A stretch of 64,000 nt of DNA from Gluconacetobacter diazotrophicus PA1 5 (lineage in GTDB: Bacteria; Pseudomonadota; Alphaproteobacteria; Acetobacterales; Acetobacteraceae): positions 3,066,001 to 3,130,000 of the forward strand of contig NC_011365.1 of NCBI RefSeq assembly GCF_000021325.1. Reading direction: 5' to 3'. The notes beneath the pieces were generated by a model that saw only the letters and a program-made list of their open reading frames with translations, did no database searches and was not told the DNA's origin. Below are positions 50,808 through 60,112 of the stretch, piece after piece (position 1 is the stretch's first letter; the number at the start of each line of letters is the position of its first letter). The position numbers and the translations under genes were made by a program.

Positions 50808-51784
50808 GGGCGCTGCGGCGCGCGGGGCAGCGCCTGGGGCAGATGCTGTTCGTGCTGGCGGGCATTTCGGTGCTGGTGTTCCTGGTGTTCTTCGCCACCC
50901 CGGGCAGCGACCCCACGGCGCGCATCGCCGGACGCAATGCCTCGCCCGAGACGGTGGCGCGGGTGCGGGTGGAATACGGGTTCGACCGGCCGCTGCCGGT
51001 GCAGTACCTGCGGATGATGGACAAGCTGTTCGTCACCCGCGACCTGACATCCTACGTCAACCGGGGCGAGCGCGTGGTGCCCGAGATCCTGCAGGCCGCC
51101 CCCGTGACGCTGTCGCTGGTGTCCGGCGCGGCGGTGATCTGGGTGGTGGCGTCGGTGGTCATGGGCACGCTGGCGGCGGCGCTGCGCGGCGGCTGGGTGG
51201 ACCGGCTGCTGATGATGCTGGGGCTGGTCGGGATTTCCATCCCGGTCTTCTGGCTGGGCCAGGTGGTCAACCTGGTGACGCAGAGCCGCTATCACGACCT
51301 GTGGCTGTTCCGCTGGGTGCCGGGGCTGGGCTATGTGCCGCTGACCCAGGACCCGGCCGGCTGGTTCCGCGCGCTGGTCCTGCCGTGGTTCACGCTGGCG
51401 GTGCTGTTCATCGGCATCTACAGCCGCGTGCTGCGGGCCGACCTCGTCGCCGTGCAGGGCGAGGATTTCATGCGTACCGCCCGGGCCAAGGGCCTGTCGC
51501 CCGCGCGGGTGCTGGTGGTCCATGGGCTGCGGACCTCGATGATCACCTTCGTGTCGCTGTTCGGGCTGGATTTCGCGCAACTGGTGGGGGGCGGCGCGCT
51601 GCTGACCGAAGTGGTGTTCGGCCTGCAGGGGGTGGGGCGGCTGACCTATCAGGCGCTGGCCAACCTGGACCTGCCGCTGATCATGGCGACGGTGATGTAT
51701 TCGGCGGTGTTCGTCGTCATCGCCAATGCGGTGGTGGACCTGCTGTACCTGCTGCTGGACCCGAGGCTGCGCGATGGGCGCTGA
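50804..51784 (+). CDS. ABC transporter permease (DppB type)
   Basis: A 326-residue permease of the DppB/OppB group. It starts with GQRLGQMLFVLAGISVLVFLVFFATPG, and the EAA loop is FMRTARAKGLSPARVLVVHGLR. The later VVGGGALLTEVVFGLQGVGRL-like segment is typical. The order C before B in the operon is reversed from the common dppBC order. It overlaps the ATPase gene by 11 bases. Confidence 0.92.
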   Translation: MRALRRAGQRLGQMLFVLAGISVLVFLVFFATPGSDPTARIAGRNASPETVARVRVEYGFDRPLPVQYLRMMDKLFVTRDLTSYVNRGERVVPEILQAAPVTLSLVSGAAVIWVVASVVMGTLAAALRGGWVDRLLMMLGLVGISIPVFWLGQVVNLVTQSRYHDLWLFRWVPGLGYVPLTQDPAGWFRALVLPWFTLAVLFIGIYSRVLRADLVAVQGEDFMRTARAKGLSPARVLVVHGLRTSMITFVSLFGLDFAQLVGGGALLTEVVFGLQGVGRLTYQALANLDLPLIMATVMYSAVFVVIANAVVDLLYLLLDPRLRDGR

Positions 51785-52799
51785 CGCCACGCCCCTGCTG
51801 GCGGTGCGGGACCTGACGATCGCGCTGCCGGTCGGCGGCCGGATGGTGAACCTGATCGAATCCGTCACCTTCGCGCTGGGGGCGCGCGAGATCATGGGGA
51901 TCGTGGGTGAATCCGGGTCGGGCAAGAGCCTGACGGCGCTGGCGATCATGGGGCTGATCGACGTGCCGGGCGCGCGCATCGCCGGGTCGGTGCGCTATCG
52001 GGGGCGCGAACTGGCGGGATTGCCGCAGCGGGCGTTCCGCGCCCTGCGCGGGCGCGAGATCGCGATGGTCTTCCAGGACCCGATGACCGCCTTCACCCCG
52101 GTCTATACGATCGGCTGGCAGATCGACGAGCAGATCCGCACCCACCGGCGTGTCGGCCGTGCCGAGGCCCGCGCCCGCACCGTGCGGCTGCTGGGCGACA
52201 TGGGCGTGCCGGACCCCGAGCGCGTGGCCGGGCGGTATCCGCACCAGCTTTCGGGCGGGCTGCGCCAGCGGGCGATGATCGCGATGGCGCTGTCGTGCGA
52301 CCCGTCGCTGCTGATCGCCGACGAACCGACGACCGCGCTGGACGTGACGGTGCAGGCGCAGATTCTGGACCTGCTGCGCGGCCTGCGGCGGGATTTCGGA
52401 TCGTCGGTGCTGCTGATCACCCATGACATGGGCGTGGTGGCGGAAACCTGCGACCGGACGATGGTGCTGTATTCCGGCATGGTGGCCGAACACGGGCCGA
52501 CGGCGGCGCTGTTCGTGCAACCGGGCCACCCCTACAGCGCCGCCCTGCTGGATTCGATCCCGCCGCTGCATGGCCCCCGCCCGGCGCGGCTGCCCGCGAT
52601 TCCCGGCAGCCCGCCCGCGCCGGCGGACCGGCCGGCGGGCTGCGCCTTCGCGCCACGCTGCGCCCATGCCCATCCGGCCTGCGCCGTGCGGCCCGCGCTG
52701 ATGGCGGGCGGGGCGGGAGAGGTCGCGTGCGTGCTGCCCGCCGAGGGGCGCCCGCTGCCGCCGCGCGGCGCCTGCGCGGTGGCGGGGGGCGGGGCATGA
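51774..52799 (+). CDS. ABC transporter ATP-binding protein (DppD type)
   Basis: A 341-residue ATPase. Walker A is GESGSGKSLTA near residue 45, the signature is LSGGLRQRAM, Walker B is LLIADEPTTALDVT, and the switch histidine is in LITHDMG. The C-terminal oligopeptide-transport extension has three cysteines (CAFAPRCAHAHPAC), which in this family bind an iron-sulphur cluster. The start at 51774 overlaps the permease by 11 bases. Confidence 0.93.
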   Translation: MGADATPLLAVRDLTIALPVGGRMVNLIESVTFALGAREIMGIVGESGSGKSLTALAIMGLIDVPGARIAGSVRYRGRELAGLPQRAFRALRGREIAMVFQDPMTAFTPVYTIGWQIDEQIRTHRRVGRAEARARTVRLLGDMGVPDPERVAGRYPHQLSGGLRQRAMIAMALSCDPSLLIADEPTTALDVTVQAQILDLLRGLRRDFGSSVLLITHDMGVVAETCDRTMVLYSGMVAEHGPTAALFVQPGHPYSAALLDSIPPLHGPRPARLPAIPGSPPAPADRPAGCAFAPRCAHAHPACAVRPALMAGGAGEVACVLPAEGRPLPPRGACAVAGGGA

Positions 52800-53767
52800 C
52801 CGGTCCGCTGATGTCCGCCCATGGCCTGCGCATGGACTACCGCGTGGGACGGGGGCAGGTGCTGCGCGCGCTGGATGGCGTGTCGCTGGAGGTCTGGCCG
52901 GGCGAGGTGCTGGGCGTGGTGGGCGAATCCGGCTGCGGCAAATCGACCCTGGGGCGTTGCCTGCTGCGGCTGGTCCGGCCCGGCGCGGGGCGGGTGGTCT
53001 TCGACGGCACCGACATCACCGCCCTGCCGGAGCGGCGGCTGCGCCCGCTGCGGCAGGGCATGCAGATGGTGTTCCAGGATTCCTATGCCGCGCTGAACCC
53101 CAGGCGGCGGATCGGCGAGCTGATCGCCGAGCCGCTGCGCGTGCATCGCGCGGCGGACGGGCGGCGGCGCACGGACGCGGACATCGCGGCGCGGCTGGCG
53201 GAGCTGATGGACCTGGTCGGCCTGCCGCAGGCGGCGCTGGCGCGCTACCCGCACGAATTTTCCGGCGGGCAGCGGCAGCGGATCAACATCGCCCGGGCGC
53301 TGGCGCTGTCGCCCCGGTTGGTGGTGGCGGACGAGCCGGTGTCGGCGCTGGACGTGTCGATCCAGGCGCAGATCGTCAACCTGTTCATGGATCTGCGCGA
53401 CCGGCTGGGCCTGACCTATGTCTTCGTCGCCCACGACCTGGCGGTGGTGCGGCAGATCTCGACCCGGGTCGCGGTGATGTATCTGGGGGCGATCGTCGAA
53501 CTGGGCGCGGCCGACACCGTGCTGCACCGCCCGGCCCACCCCTATACCGCCGCCCTGGTCGCGGCGGTGCCCGAACCGGTGGTGCGGGGGGGCGAACCGG
53601 CGCCGCCGTTGTGCGGCGACGTGCCCAGCCCGATCTCGCCCCCGCCGGGGTGCCGGTTCCACACCCGCTGCCCCGTGGCGCGGGACCGTTGCCGCATCGA
53701 GGCCCCCGCGTTGCGCCCGCTGTCCGATGGCCGCAGCGCCGCCTGTCATTTTCCCCTGGCGGATTGA
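52796..53767 (+). CDS. ABC transporter ATP-binding protein (DppF type)
   Basis: A 323-residue ATPase, partner of the preceding one. Walker A is GESGCGKSTLGR, the signature FSGGQRQRI, Walker B VVADEPVSALDVS and switch VAHDLAVV. The C-terminal cysteine cluster is CRFHTRCPVARDRC. The start at 52796 overlaps the preceding gene by four bases. Last gene of the coupled run that begins with polA. Confidence 0.93.
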   Translation: MTGPLMSAHGLRMDYRVGRGQVLRALDGVSLEVWPGEVLGVVGESGCGKSTLGRCLLRLVRPGAGRVVFDGTDITALPERRLRPLRQGMQMVFQDSYAALNPRRRIGELIAEPLRVHRAADGRRRTDADIAARLAELMDLVGLPQAALARYPHEFSGGQRQRINIARALALSPRLVVADEPVSALDVSIQAQIVNLFMDLRDRLGLTYVFVAHDLAVVRQISTRVAVMYLGAIVELGAADTVLHRPAHPYTAALVAAVPEPVVRGGEPAPPLCGDVPSPISPPPGCRFHTRCPVARDRCRIEAPALRPLSDGRSAACHFPLAD

Positions 53768-53807
53768 CGGAAATTTTTTGGGAACTCAGGGCCATGATGG
53801 GCGCTAG

Positions 53808-53840
53808 CCATTACATGGCCATTGGATGGCCATGTAATGG
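53808..53840. repeat. Perfect 15-bp inverted repeat after the ABC operon
   Basis: CCATTACATGGCCAT at 53808-53822 and its exact complement at 53826-53840 are separated by TGG. A second, smaller inverted pair GATTAC/GTAATC lies at 53848-53853 and 53868-53873. No T-run follows the large stem. It may be a strong hairpin ending the ABC operon transcript, or an operator for the polysaccharide operon. Confidence 0.65.
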
Positions 53841-53917
53841 TTGTAACGATTACACGCTGTTTGAATCGTAATCACAGGGGTTTCGGAACAAAAATTTTCC
53901 GCGCAAGTCCATTTTTC

Positions 53918-53947
53918 TTTACTTTAAATAAAACATTAAGTTATAGG
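53918..53947 (+). promoter_or_regulatory. Candidate promoter of the polysaccharide operon
   Basis: TTTACT (53918-53923), an 18-bp AT-rich spacer and TATAGG (53942-53947) lie 30 bp before the first ATG of the operon. The AT-rich block stands out in this GC-rich DNA. Matches to consensus are partial. Confidence 0.4.
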
Positions 53948-53976
53948 GAGCGAAGCTGTTTCCTGGGGCCGGCTTT

Positions 53977-55908
53977 ATGAGAAAATCATTTATTTTTGTT
54001 AATTTTCTTGCTGTTTTCTGCGCTTCTGCATACGGTTTCAGTAGTTCTTCTTATGCGCAGTCACTAACGAGCAGCCTTTACCAGCAGGGCCTGACGGATG
54101 GGGTGACGGTCCTGAACGGGACCGATGCCGCGTCGTTCTATATCCGCGTGCCGGCCGATACGCCGATCGCCGGTGCGCGGCTGCGGCTGCATATGGCCAT
54201 TTCCCCGGGGCTGCTGAAGCCGTCCGTGCTGCAGGTCTTCGTCAACGGCCAGCCGCGCGACCAGCTTTCGATCGGGGACGTGGACGAAAGCGCCGCCGAG
54301 CGCACCGTCACGATCCCGCTTTCGGCGCGGGACCTGGCCGCGCATTACCTGGCGGTCCGCGTCAGCCCGGTGTTCGTGACCTCCGCCAACCCCTGCGAGA
54401 ACGCCAATGTCGGCCGGGGCTACGTGCATGTGCTGGCCGACAGCGGCGTGTCCTTCGACACCGCGCTGGACGGACTGAAAAGCGCGCGCGGCTTCCTGGA
54501 CATGCTGGGCGGCACGGTCCGGGTCTGGGCCCCCACGCCCGGGCGCGATGCCGCGCAGTTCCAGGCCATGCTGGCCGTGGCGACCTATCTGCAGGCGCAG
54601 GGCCGCGACGTCACGTGGGTCGACGGCGCCGGCGCGGCGGACATCTATATCGGCCGGGACGAGGATTTTACCGCCCTGAACCTGCCGCCCCTGAAGGGCG
54701 GCGCCCTGCGCCTGCTCCGGGGGGGCCCGGGCGTGGCCCCCCGCCTGCTGCTGTCCGCCAGTGCCAGGAACATGCTGCTGCTGCGCCCATGGACGGATTT
54801 GCTGGCCGCGGACAGCTACGCCGCCAGCACCGGGCTGCCCGGCACGGCGCGGACGATCATCCCGCTGGGGTCGCTGGGGGTCACGGACTCTCCGTTGCCG
54901 ATCAGCAGCAATGCGGAATGGACGCTGTCGCTGCCGGTCGATGCCATGCGGCGGCAGGTTTCCAGCAGCCTGCACCTGAACATGATCGTGCCGCCCAGCC
55001 TGCCGGGCAATCCGCTGCTGCTGCACGTGTTCCAGAACGGCAGCCTGCGCGCCGTCAAGGCCCTGCCGGAGGCCGGGGGCGCCCTGACGGAAAACGTGCC
55101 GCTGGTCGAATCGCAGGCCGCGACGGCGGAAACCCTGCGCGTGCAGGTCGTGCGGCAGACCAGCCTGGGCGAGTGCGCCGCCCCGCTGGCCCCGTCCTAT
55201 GTGCAGCTTCTGCCGTCTTCCTTCCTCCAGGCGCGCGGCATCACCACGCCGTCCGGGACACTGGATGGTTTCGGCCGCACGCTGCCCGACCAGGCTGCCG
55301 TGTACCTGTCCGACGACGCGTTCAGGATGCCGGCACGGTGGATGTCCGTGCTGGCGGGCCTGGCCAACGGGCTGGGGCTGAACCCCTATCTGCTCAGCCT
55401 GCGGACCGGTGCCGCCGTGCCGGAGGACGGGCAGTCCTTCATCTGGCTGCGCGACGACGTGCCCGCGGGCTTTTCGTCCCCGGTGCGGTTCGATCGCGGG
55501 CGTATCTGCGTGGCCGAGAGCAACGGCAGGGTCATCCTGGACGCCCCCCCGCTGCCCGGCATCGAACTGGCCGCCATCGTCAGGCGCGGCAACCAGCGCG
55601 GGCTGTGGCTGAAATCCGGCGGCGACGACGCGCCGTTCCGGCCGCTGGGCTTCTCGGCCGTGGCGGCCGACCTGGCCTTCATGGACGCGCAGGGGCAGGT
55701 CAGCGCCCTGGATACGCGGACGGCCGACGCCGCCGCCACCGGGCCGGACGGCGCCGCCGTCAGCTATCCGGATTACCAGAGCTGGCTGGACCGGCTGAAC
55801 AGCGTGCGGCTGTGGCTGTTCGGCGCGGCGTGGCTGGTGGTCACCGTCGTGTTCCTGTCCATCATGCGGCGTCTCTACGCCCGGCGTTCCTCCAAGCATG
55901 ATTCGTAA
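53977..55908 (+). CDS. BcsB-like periplasmic polysaccharide synthase subunit
   Basis: A 643-residue exported protein with an N-terminal signal peptide (to about residue 28), a long periplasmic part and one C-terminal membrane anchor at about 617-637 (LWLFGAAWLVVTVVFLSIM). The periplasmic part resembles BcsB, the cellulose synthase partner that guides the glucan in the periplasm: FYIRVPADTPIAGARLRLHM and NPCENANVGRGYVHVLADSGVSF. It is shorter than most BcsB proteins (700-800). The first 30 codons are strikingly AT-rich. It starts an operon with an outer-membrane barrel and the synthase. Confidence 0.8.
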   Translation: MRKSFIFVNFLAVFCASAYGFSSSSYAQSLTSSLYQQGLTDGVTVLNGTDAASFYIRVPADTPIAGARLRLHMAISPGLLKPSVLQVFVNGQPRDQLSIGDVDESAAERTVTIPLSARDLAAHYLAVRVSPVFVTSANPCENANVGRGYVHVLADSGVSFDTALDGLKSARGFLDMLGGTVRVWAPTPGRDAAQFQAMLAVATYLQAQGRDVTWVDGAGAADIYIGRDEDFTALNLPPLKGGALRLLRGGPGVAPRLLLSASARNMLLLRPWTDLLAADSYAASTGLPGTARTIIPLGSLGVTDSPLPISSNAEWTLSLPVDAMRRQVSSSLHLNMIVPPSLPGNPLLLHVFQNGSLRAVKALPEAGGALTENVPLVESQAATAETLRVQVVRQTSLGECAAPLAPSYVQLLPSSFLQARGITTPSGTLDGFGRTLPDQAAVYLSDDAFRMPARWMSVLAGLANGLGLNPYLLSLRTGAAVPEDGQSFIWLRDDVPAGFSSPVRFDRGRICVAESNGRVILDAPPLPGIELAAIVRRGNQRGLWLKSGGDDAPFRPLGFSAVAADLAFMDAQGQVSALDTRTADAAATGPDGAAVSYPDYQSWLDRLNSVRLWLFGAAWLVVTVVFLSIMRRLYARRSSKHDS

Positions 55909-56773
55909 GATCCGTGCCCTGGCATGGGGGATGGCGTGTGCGGCCCTGCTGTTGTGCGGGGCCGTGGACGCCGCGCGCGCGACGGCCTGGGTGCAGCGCA
56001 AGGGGCATGGCATCGTCATCGTCCAGCATGACCGCTGGGACGGCACCAGCGGCTTCGCCAACGATCACCAGCTTTTCCGGTTTCCGTATGGCGGCAACAG
56101 CTACGTGAACCAGACCAATGTCTATGCGGAATATGGCGTCACGGACCGGCTGACCGTGATCGGCAATTTCTGGCTGAACGAGGTCGGGTACAAAAATATC
56201 TACAGCAGCCAGAGCAATTTCGGATTCGGCGACCAGGAGGTCGGCGTAAGGTACAAGGTGCGGCCCCTGGGCTTCCTGCCGGCGCCGTGGGTGGGGGCGG
56301 TCCAGCTTCTGGTCGGCATGCCCACCTATAACGTCAATGCCGCCCAGCGGCTGGGACCGGGCGGGGAGTCGGTCGAAATCCGCCACGCCATCGGCCGCCC
56401 CTACAGGCTGCTGGGACGCTGGTCCTATATCGACATGAGCGGCGGCATACGCTTCCGGACCGGCCAGGCCGCGCACGAACTGCGGTTCGACGCCACCCAC
56501 GGCACCACCCTGTGGTATGGTTTTACGGTCATGGAGGAATTCAGCCATATCCAGTCGCTGAATAACGGCCTGGTCTACAATTCCGGCAACCCCATCGGCA
56601 GCACGAATTACGACCTGACGAAGTTCCGTGCGTCGCTGCTCAAGCGCCTGGGCCCCGTCAGCATCCAGGCCGGATACGAGCGTGACCTGGCCGGGCGCAA
56701 TACCGGCGCGGGCGGCGGCCCCTTCGTGGGGTTGTGGATACCGTTTGGCGGCCCGGAACACTGGGCGCCATAG
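55898..56773 (+). CDS. Outer-membrane beta-barrel protein
   Basis: A 291-residue exported protein with a signal peptide at 1-28. The rest alternates as beta strands with many aromatic residues (VYAEYGVTDRLTVIGNFWLNEVGY, LWYGFTVMEEFSHIQSL, VSIQAGYERDLAGR). It resembles small barrel proteins of the MetA/transporter type. There is no TPR region as in BcsC. The start overlaps the BcsB-like gene by 11 bases. It may form the export pore of the polysaccharide. Confidence 0.75.
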   Translation: MIRKIRALAWGMACAALLLCGAVDAARATAWVQRKGHGIVIVQHDRWDGTSGFANDHQLFRFPYGGNSYVNQTNVYAEYGVTDRLTVIGNFWLNEVGYKNIYSSQSNFGFGDQEVGVRYKVRPLGFLPAPWVGAVQLLVGMPTYNVNAAQRLGPGGESVEIRHAIGRPYRLLGRWSYIDMSGGIRFRTGQAAHELRFDATHGTTLWYGFTVMEEFSHIQSLNNGLVYNSGNPIGSTNYDLTKFRASLLKRLGPVSIQAGYERDLAGRNTGAGGGPFVGLWIPFGGPEHWAP

Positions 56774-56792
56774 GAGCGGGAACGGATTGGCC

Positions 56793-58661
56793 ATGGTCAC
56801 GCAGCCGGACAAGCGTCTTTTCGGGCAGTTCCTGGTCAGCCGGAACATCCTGACCGAGGCGCAGCTCGACGAAGCCATCCAGACGCAGAAGCTCTGGAAA
56901 TCCCGCCTTGGCGACATCATCCTGGCCAAGGGGTGGCTGAAGCCGCGTCGTTTCTACCATCTTCTGGCCACGTTCTTCGACCTGGAGTTCGTGGACCTGA
57001 TGGGCCACCCGCCGGACCCGGACCTGTTCGACCGCGCGATGATCGACGAGTATGCGCGGCGTTCGTTCCTGCCCTGGCGGCGCAGCGCGGACGGCGCCAT
57101 CATCCTGGCGCTGGCCGACCCGTCGGAAGACACCTTCAACTGGCTGCGCGCCCGGTATGGGCAGAACGCGTGCTTCGTCGGCACCGGGCGGTTCGATACG
57201 GTGTGGCTGCTGCAGAAGATGGGCAACGCCGCCCTGTCCGACGACGCGCTGAATGCGTTGTCCACCATGACGCCGCAGCATTCCGCCCGTCAGGTGTTCA
57301 CCCGGGGGCAGATCGCATTCTTCTATATCACGGCGATGGTTTTCCTGCTGTTCCTGTACCTGGCGCCGGAACGCACGCTGTTCGCGGCCAACCTGGCGGC
57401 CGGACTGGTCTTCTTCGCCAGCTTCTTCCTCAAATTCATGCTGTCCTGCGCGGCGGTGCGGCAGGAGGTGGACGTCAAGGTCAGGGACAGCGAGATCCGG
57501 TCGCTGGAGGACAGGGATTTCCCCGTCTATACCATCCTGGTTCCGATGTACAAGGAACCGGACGTGCTGCCCATCCTGGTCAATGCCATCCGCAACCTGG
57601 AATACCCCCAGTCCAAGCTGGACGTGAAGCTGGTCCTGGAAGAGGACGACATCGAAACCATCGCCGCCGCCCGGAAGCTGGCGCTGGAGGCGACGTTCGA
57701 GATCATCTGCGTGCCGCCGTCCGAACCGCGCACCAAGCCCAAGGCCTGCAACTATGCGCTGCGCTTCGCGCGGGGCGAGTACCTGACCATCTATGACGCC
57801 GAGGACAAGCCGGAGGCCACGCAGCTTGAAAAGGTCCTGGTCGCGTTCCGCAAGCTGCCGGACAATGTGGTCTGCATCCAGGCGCGCCTGAACTATTACA
57901 ACGCCACCGAGAACTGGCTGACGCGCATGTTCACGCTGGAATATACGGCGTGGTTCGATTTCTACCTGCCTGCGCTGGAATATATGCGCATTCCCATACC
58001 GCTGGGCGGTACCTCGAACCATTTCAAGATCAGCGCGCTGCGCGCCGTCCATGCGTGGGACCCGTACAACGTGACGGAAGACGCCGACCTGGGCGTGCGC
58101 CTGACCCAGCGGGGCTGGAAGGTGGCGGTGGTGGATTCCACGACCTTCGAGGAAGCCAATGTCAGCATCCCGAACTGGATCCGCCAGCGCTCGCGCTGGC
58201 TGAAGGGCTACATGCAGACCTATCTGGTGCATATGCGCAGCCCGCTGGCATTCTACCGCAAGACCGGGGGCACGGGCTTCTGGGGCTTCCAGTTCTTTAT
58301 CGGCGGTACCTTCATGACGGCGCTGCTGGCCCCCATCTTCTGGGTCTTCTTCATCCTGTTCACGCTGTTCGGCCTCAAGGCCGGAAGCGGCGTCTTCTCC
58401 GGCCGCATCATGGCCCTCAACGCTCTCAACCTTCTGCTGGGAAACGGATTTCTGGTCTATACCTATGTGCTGTGCTCGTTCAAGCGGAACTACCGCCATC
58501 TGGCGCTCTATGCGCTGACGACGCCGGTCTACTGGGCGCTGCAGTCGATCGCCGCCTACAAGGGGCTGTTCCAGCTTCTGTACAAGCCCTTCTACTGGGA
58601 AAAGACCCAGCATGGCCTGAGCAAGCACACCGCAGCGGAACTGGAAGAACTGAAATCATGA
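56793..58661 (+). CDS. Family 2 processive glycosyltransferase with N-terminal MshEN domain
   Basis: A 622-residue membrane glycosyltransferase. Residues 1-130 form an MshEN (GspE N-terminal) type domain. Two 24-residue motifs, 9-32 (starting LFGQFLVSRN, ending with Gln32) and 38-61 (starting RLGDIILAKG), are joined by a five-residue linker as in c-di-GMP-binding MshEN domains. Two membrane segments at 174-218 follow, then a GT-2 domain with EEDD near 282, DAED at 335-338, TED near 427 and QRSRW at 465-469. These mark a processive synthase. Three or more membrane segments lie at 500-600. There is no PilZ domain. An upstream in-frame TTG at 56787 is an alternative start. Confidence 0.88.
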   Translation: MVTQPDKRLFGQFLVSRNILTEAQLDEAIQTQKLWKSRLGDIILAKGWLKPRRFYHLLATFFDLEFVDLMGHPPDPDLFDRAMIDEYARRSFLPWRRSADGAIILALADPSEDTFNWLRARYGQNACFVGTGRFDTVWLLQKMGNAALSDDALNALSTMTPQHSARQVFTRGQIAFFYITAMVFLLFLYLAPERTLFAANLAAGLVFFASFFLKFMLSCAAVRQEVDVKVRDSEIRSLEDRDFPVYTILVPMYKEPDVLPILVNAIRNLEYPQSKLDVKLVLEEDDIETIAAARKLALEATFEIICVPPSEPRTKPKACNYALRFARGEYLTIYDAEDKPEATQLEKVLVAFRKLPDNVVCIQARLNYYNATENWLTRMFTLEYTAWFDFYLPALEYMRIPIPLGGTSNHFKISALRAVHAWDPYNVTEDADLGVRLTQRGWKVAVVDSTTFEEANVSIPNWIRQRSRWLKGYMQTYLVHMRSPLAFYRKTGGTGFWGFQFFIGGTFMTALLAPIFWVFFILFTLFGLKAGSGVFSGRIMALNALNLLLGNGFLVYTYVLCSFKRNYRHLALYALTTPVYWALQSIAAYKGLFQLLYKPFYWEKTQHGLSKHTAAELEELKS

Positions 58662-60112
58662 CGCCGCGCGCCTATGCCGCCGTCCTGTTCCTGCTGGTCG
58701 CATTCTGGTTCGGGGCCGCCGCCTTCACGCTGCTGCAGGAGGGGTATGTCAGCGATTCCGTCCTGAGGGAGATCAGCACCTATCTGGTGTTTTCCACGCA
58801 TGCGACGGCGGCGCGGGACCTGGGCTTCCTGCCCATCAGCCTGCCGGTGCTGGGATATGGCGCGCTGGCCCCGCTGCTGGGGCCGCTGCATCCCGTCCTG
58901 CCCTATGTGCTGGGCGTGGTGGGGACGGCGCTGCTGGTCCTGGCGCCCGTGCCGTCCATCCAGCGCCAGATCGGCCGGGCCGGCACCCTGCTGATGGTCG
59001 TCTGCGTGGCGCTGAACCCCATCGTGCTGTGGTTCGCCACCGCGGGCGGCGGCAAGAGCATCGCCCTGTTCCTGTTTTACGGCATGTGCGTCTTCCTCTG
59101 CCGCATCCATGACCGGCACGACCTGAATGCCTATGTGAAGTTCGCGTTCTGCGGCGTGGGCTTCCTGCTGGCGGACCCCACCGCCACGCCGGTCTGCCTG
59201 GCCATGCTGCCCTGGATTCCCTTTGCCGCCCGGCCCGCGTTCGTGGTCACGCAGCCGCTGGCCTTCTATCTGATTACCTGCACGCCGGTTGCGATGACGC
59301 TGTGCGCGCTGGTCTATCTGAACTGGTCGGTGTTCGGGTATGTCGCGCCGTTCGTGACGCCGCTGAATGGTGGGCCGGGGCAGGATTTTCCGTGGAACAG
59401 GGTGCTGCCGACGGCCGGACTGTCCTACCGGATGGCGGAATTGCTGCGTTTCCTGCTGTATGCGGTGGTGTTCTTTCCCTCGGTCGTCATGTTCTCCGGC
59501 CTGGCGCGCGCGTCGCGGGACATGCCGTACCTGGCCATCGTGCTGTCGCTGATCACCGCGCCGTTCCTGGTGCTGGTCTGTGGCCTGCCCTATCATCCGC
59601 TGGATTACCTGCCGTACCTGGCCGCCCCGCTGCTGGTCCTGGCGCAGCGTGTCACGCCGTCGCGGCGCATCGCGCTGCTGGGGGTGCAGATACTGTCGGT
59701 CGGGGTGGGGTGGGGCGCGCTGGCGCTGCCCGGCTGGTCCAGCGGCCATGGCTGGACCGAGGCGCTGGGCGGTACGCCGGTCGCCCTGTACCGTGACGAG
59801 ATGAAGGTGGGACAATGGATCACGCAGCGCGACCGCACCACCCTGCTGGACCCGCTGGCGCATTATCGCGTGATTGCGTTCTGCGGCCATGTCGGCAAAC
59901 TGGTCTTTCCCCCGGGTGACGCGGGTGCGATCCAGGGGCGGCTGCCCGCGGCGGATCACCTGCTGGTCACCCCGCCGGACAGTTCGGACGCCCAGGACGC
60001 ACAGGTGGACCGCATCAGCCAGTCCCACCCCGACCTCTGGGCGGATGGCCTGCCACATTACAGTCTGGCCCTGGAACAGGGAGCTTACCGCATATGGGAA
60101 CGCGTAAGGTAA
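58658..60112 (+). CDS. Polytopic membrane protein of the polysaccharide operon
   Basis: A 484-residue integral membrane protein with about ten hydrophobic segments in residues 5-370, followed by a soluble domain of about 110 residues. I do not recognise a family with certainty. The layout resembles GT-C type glycosyltransferases or acyl/phosphoglycerol transferases, but the acidic catalytic residues cannot be assigned. The start is in an ATGA overlap with the synthase and the end overlaps the glycoside hydrolase by 19 bases. It may modify or help to export the polymer. Confidence 0.7.
   Translation: MTPRAYAAVLFLLVAFWFGAAAFTLLQEGYVSDSVLREISTYLVFSTHATAARDLGFLPISLPVLGYGALAPLLGPLHPVLPYVLGVVGTALLVLAPVPSIQRQIGRAGTLLMVVCVALNPIVLWFATAGGGKSIALFLFYGMCVFLCRIHDRHDLNAYVKFAFCGVGFLLADPTATPVCLAMLPWIPFAARPAFVVTQPLAFYLITCTPVAMTLCALVYLNWSVFGYVAPFVTPLNGGPGQDFPWNRVLPTAGLSYRMAELLRFLLYAVVFFPSVVMFSGLARASRDMPYLAIVLSLITAPFLVLVCGLPYHPLDYLPYLAAPLLVLAQRVTPSRRIALLGVQILSVGVGWGALALPGWSSGHGWTEALGGTPVALYRDEMKVGQWITQRDRTTLLDPLAHYRVIAFCGHVGKLVFPPGDAGAIQGRLPAADHLLVTPPDSSDAQDAQVDRISQSHPDLWADGLPHYSLALEQGAYRIWERVR

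Noticed and set aside
54064-58628. Long minus-strand open frames of more than 600 codons opposite the polysaccharide operon
   Set aside because: They mirror codon bias of the real genes and encode Gln/Arg/Gly-rich products without recognisable motifs.
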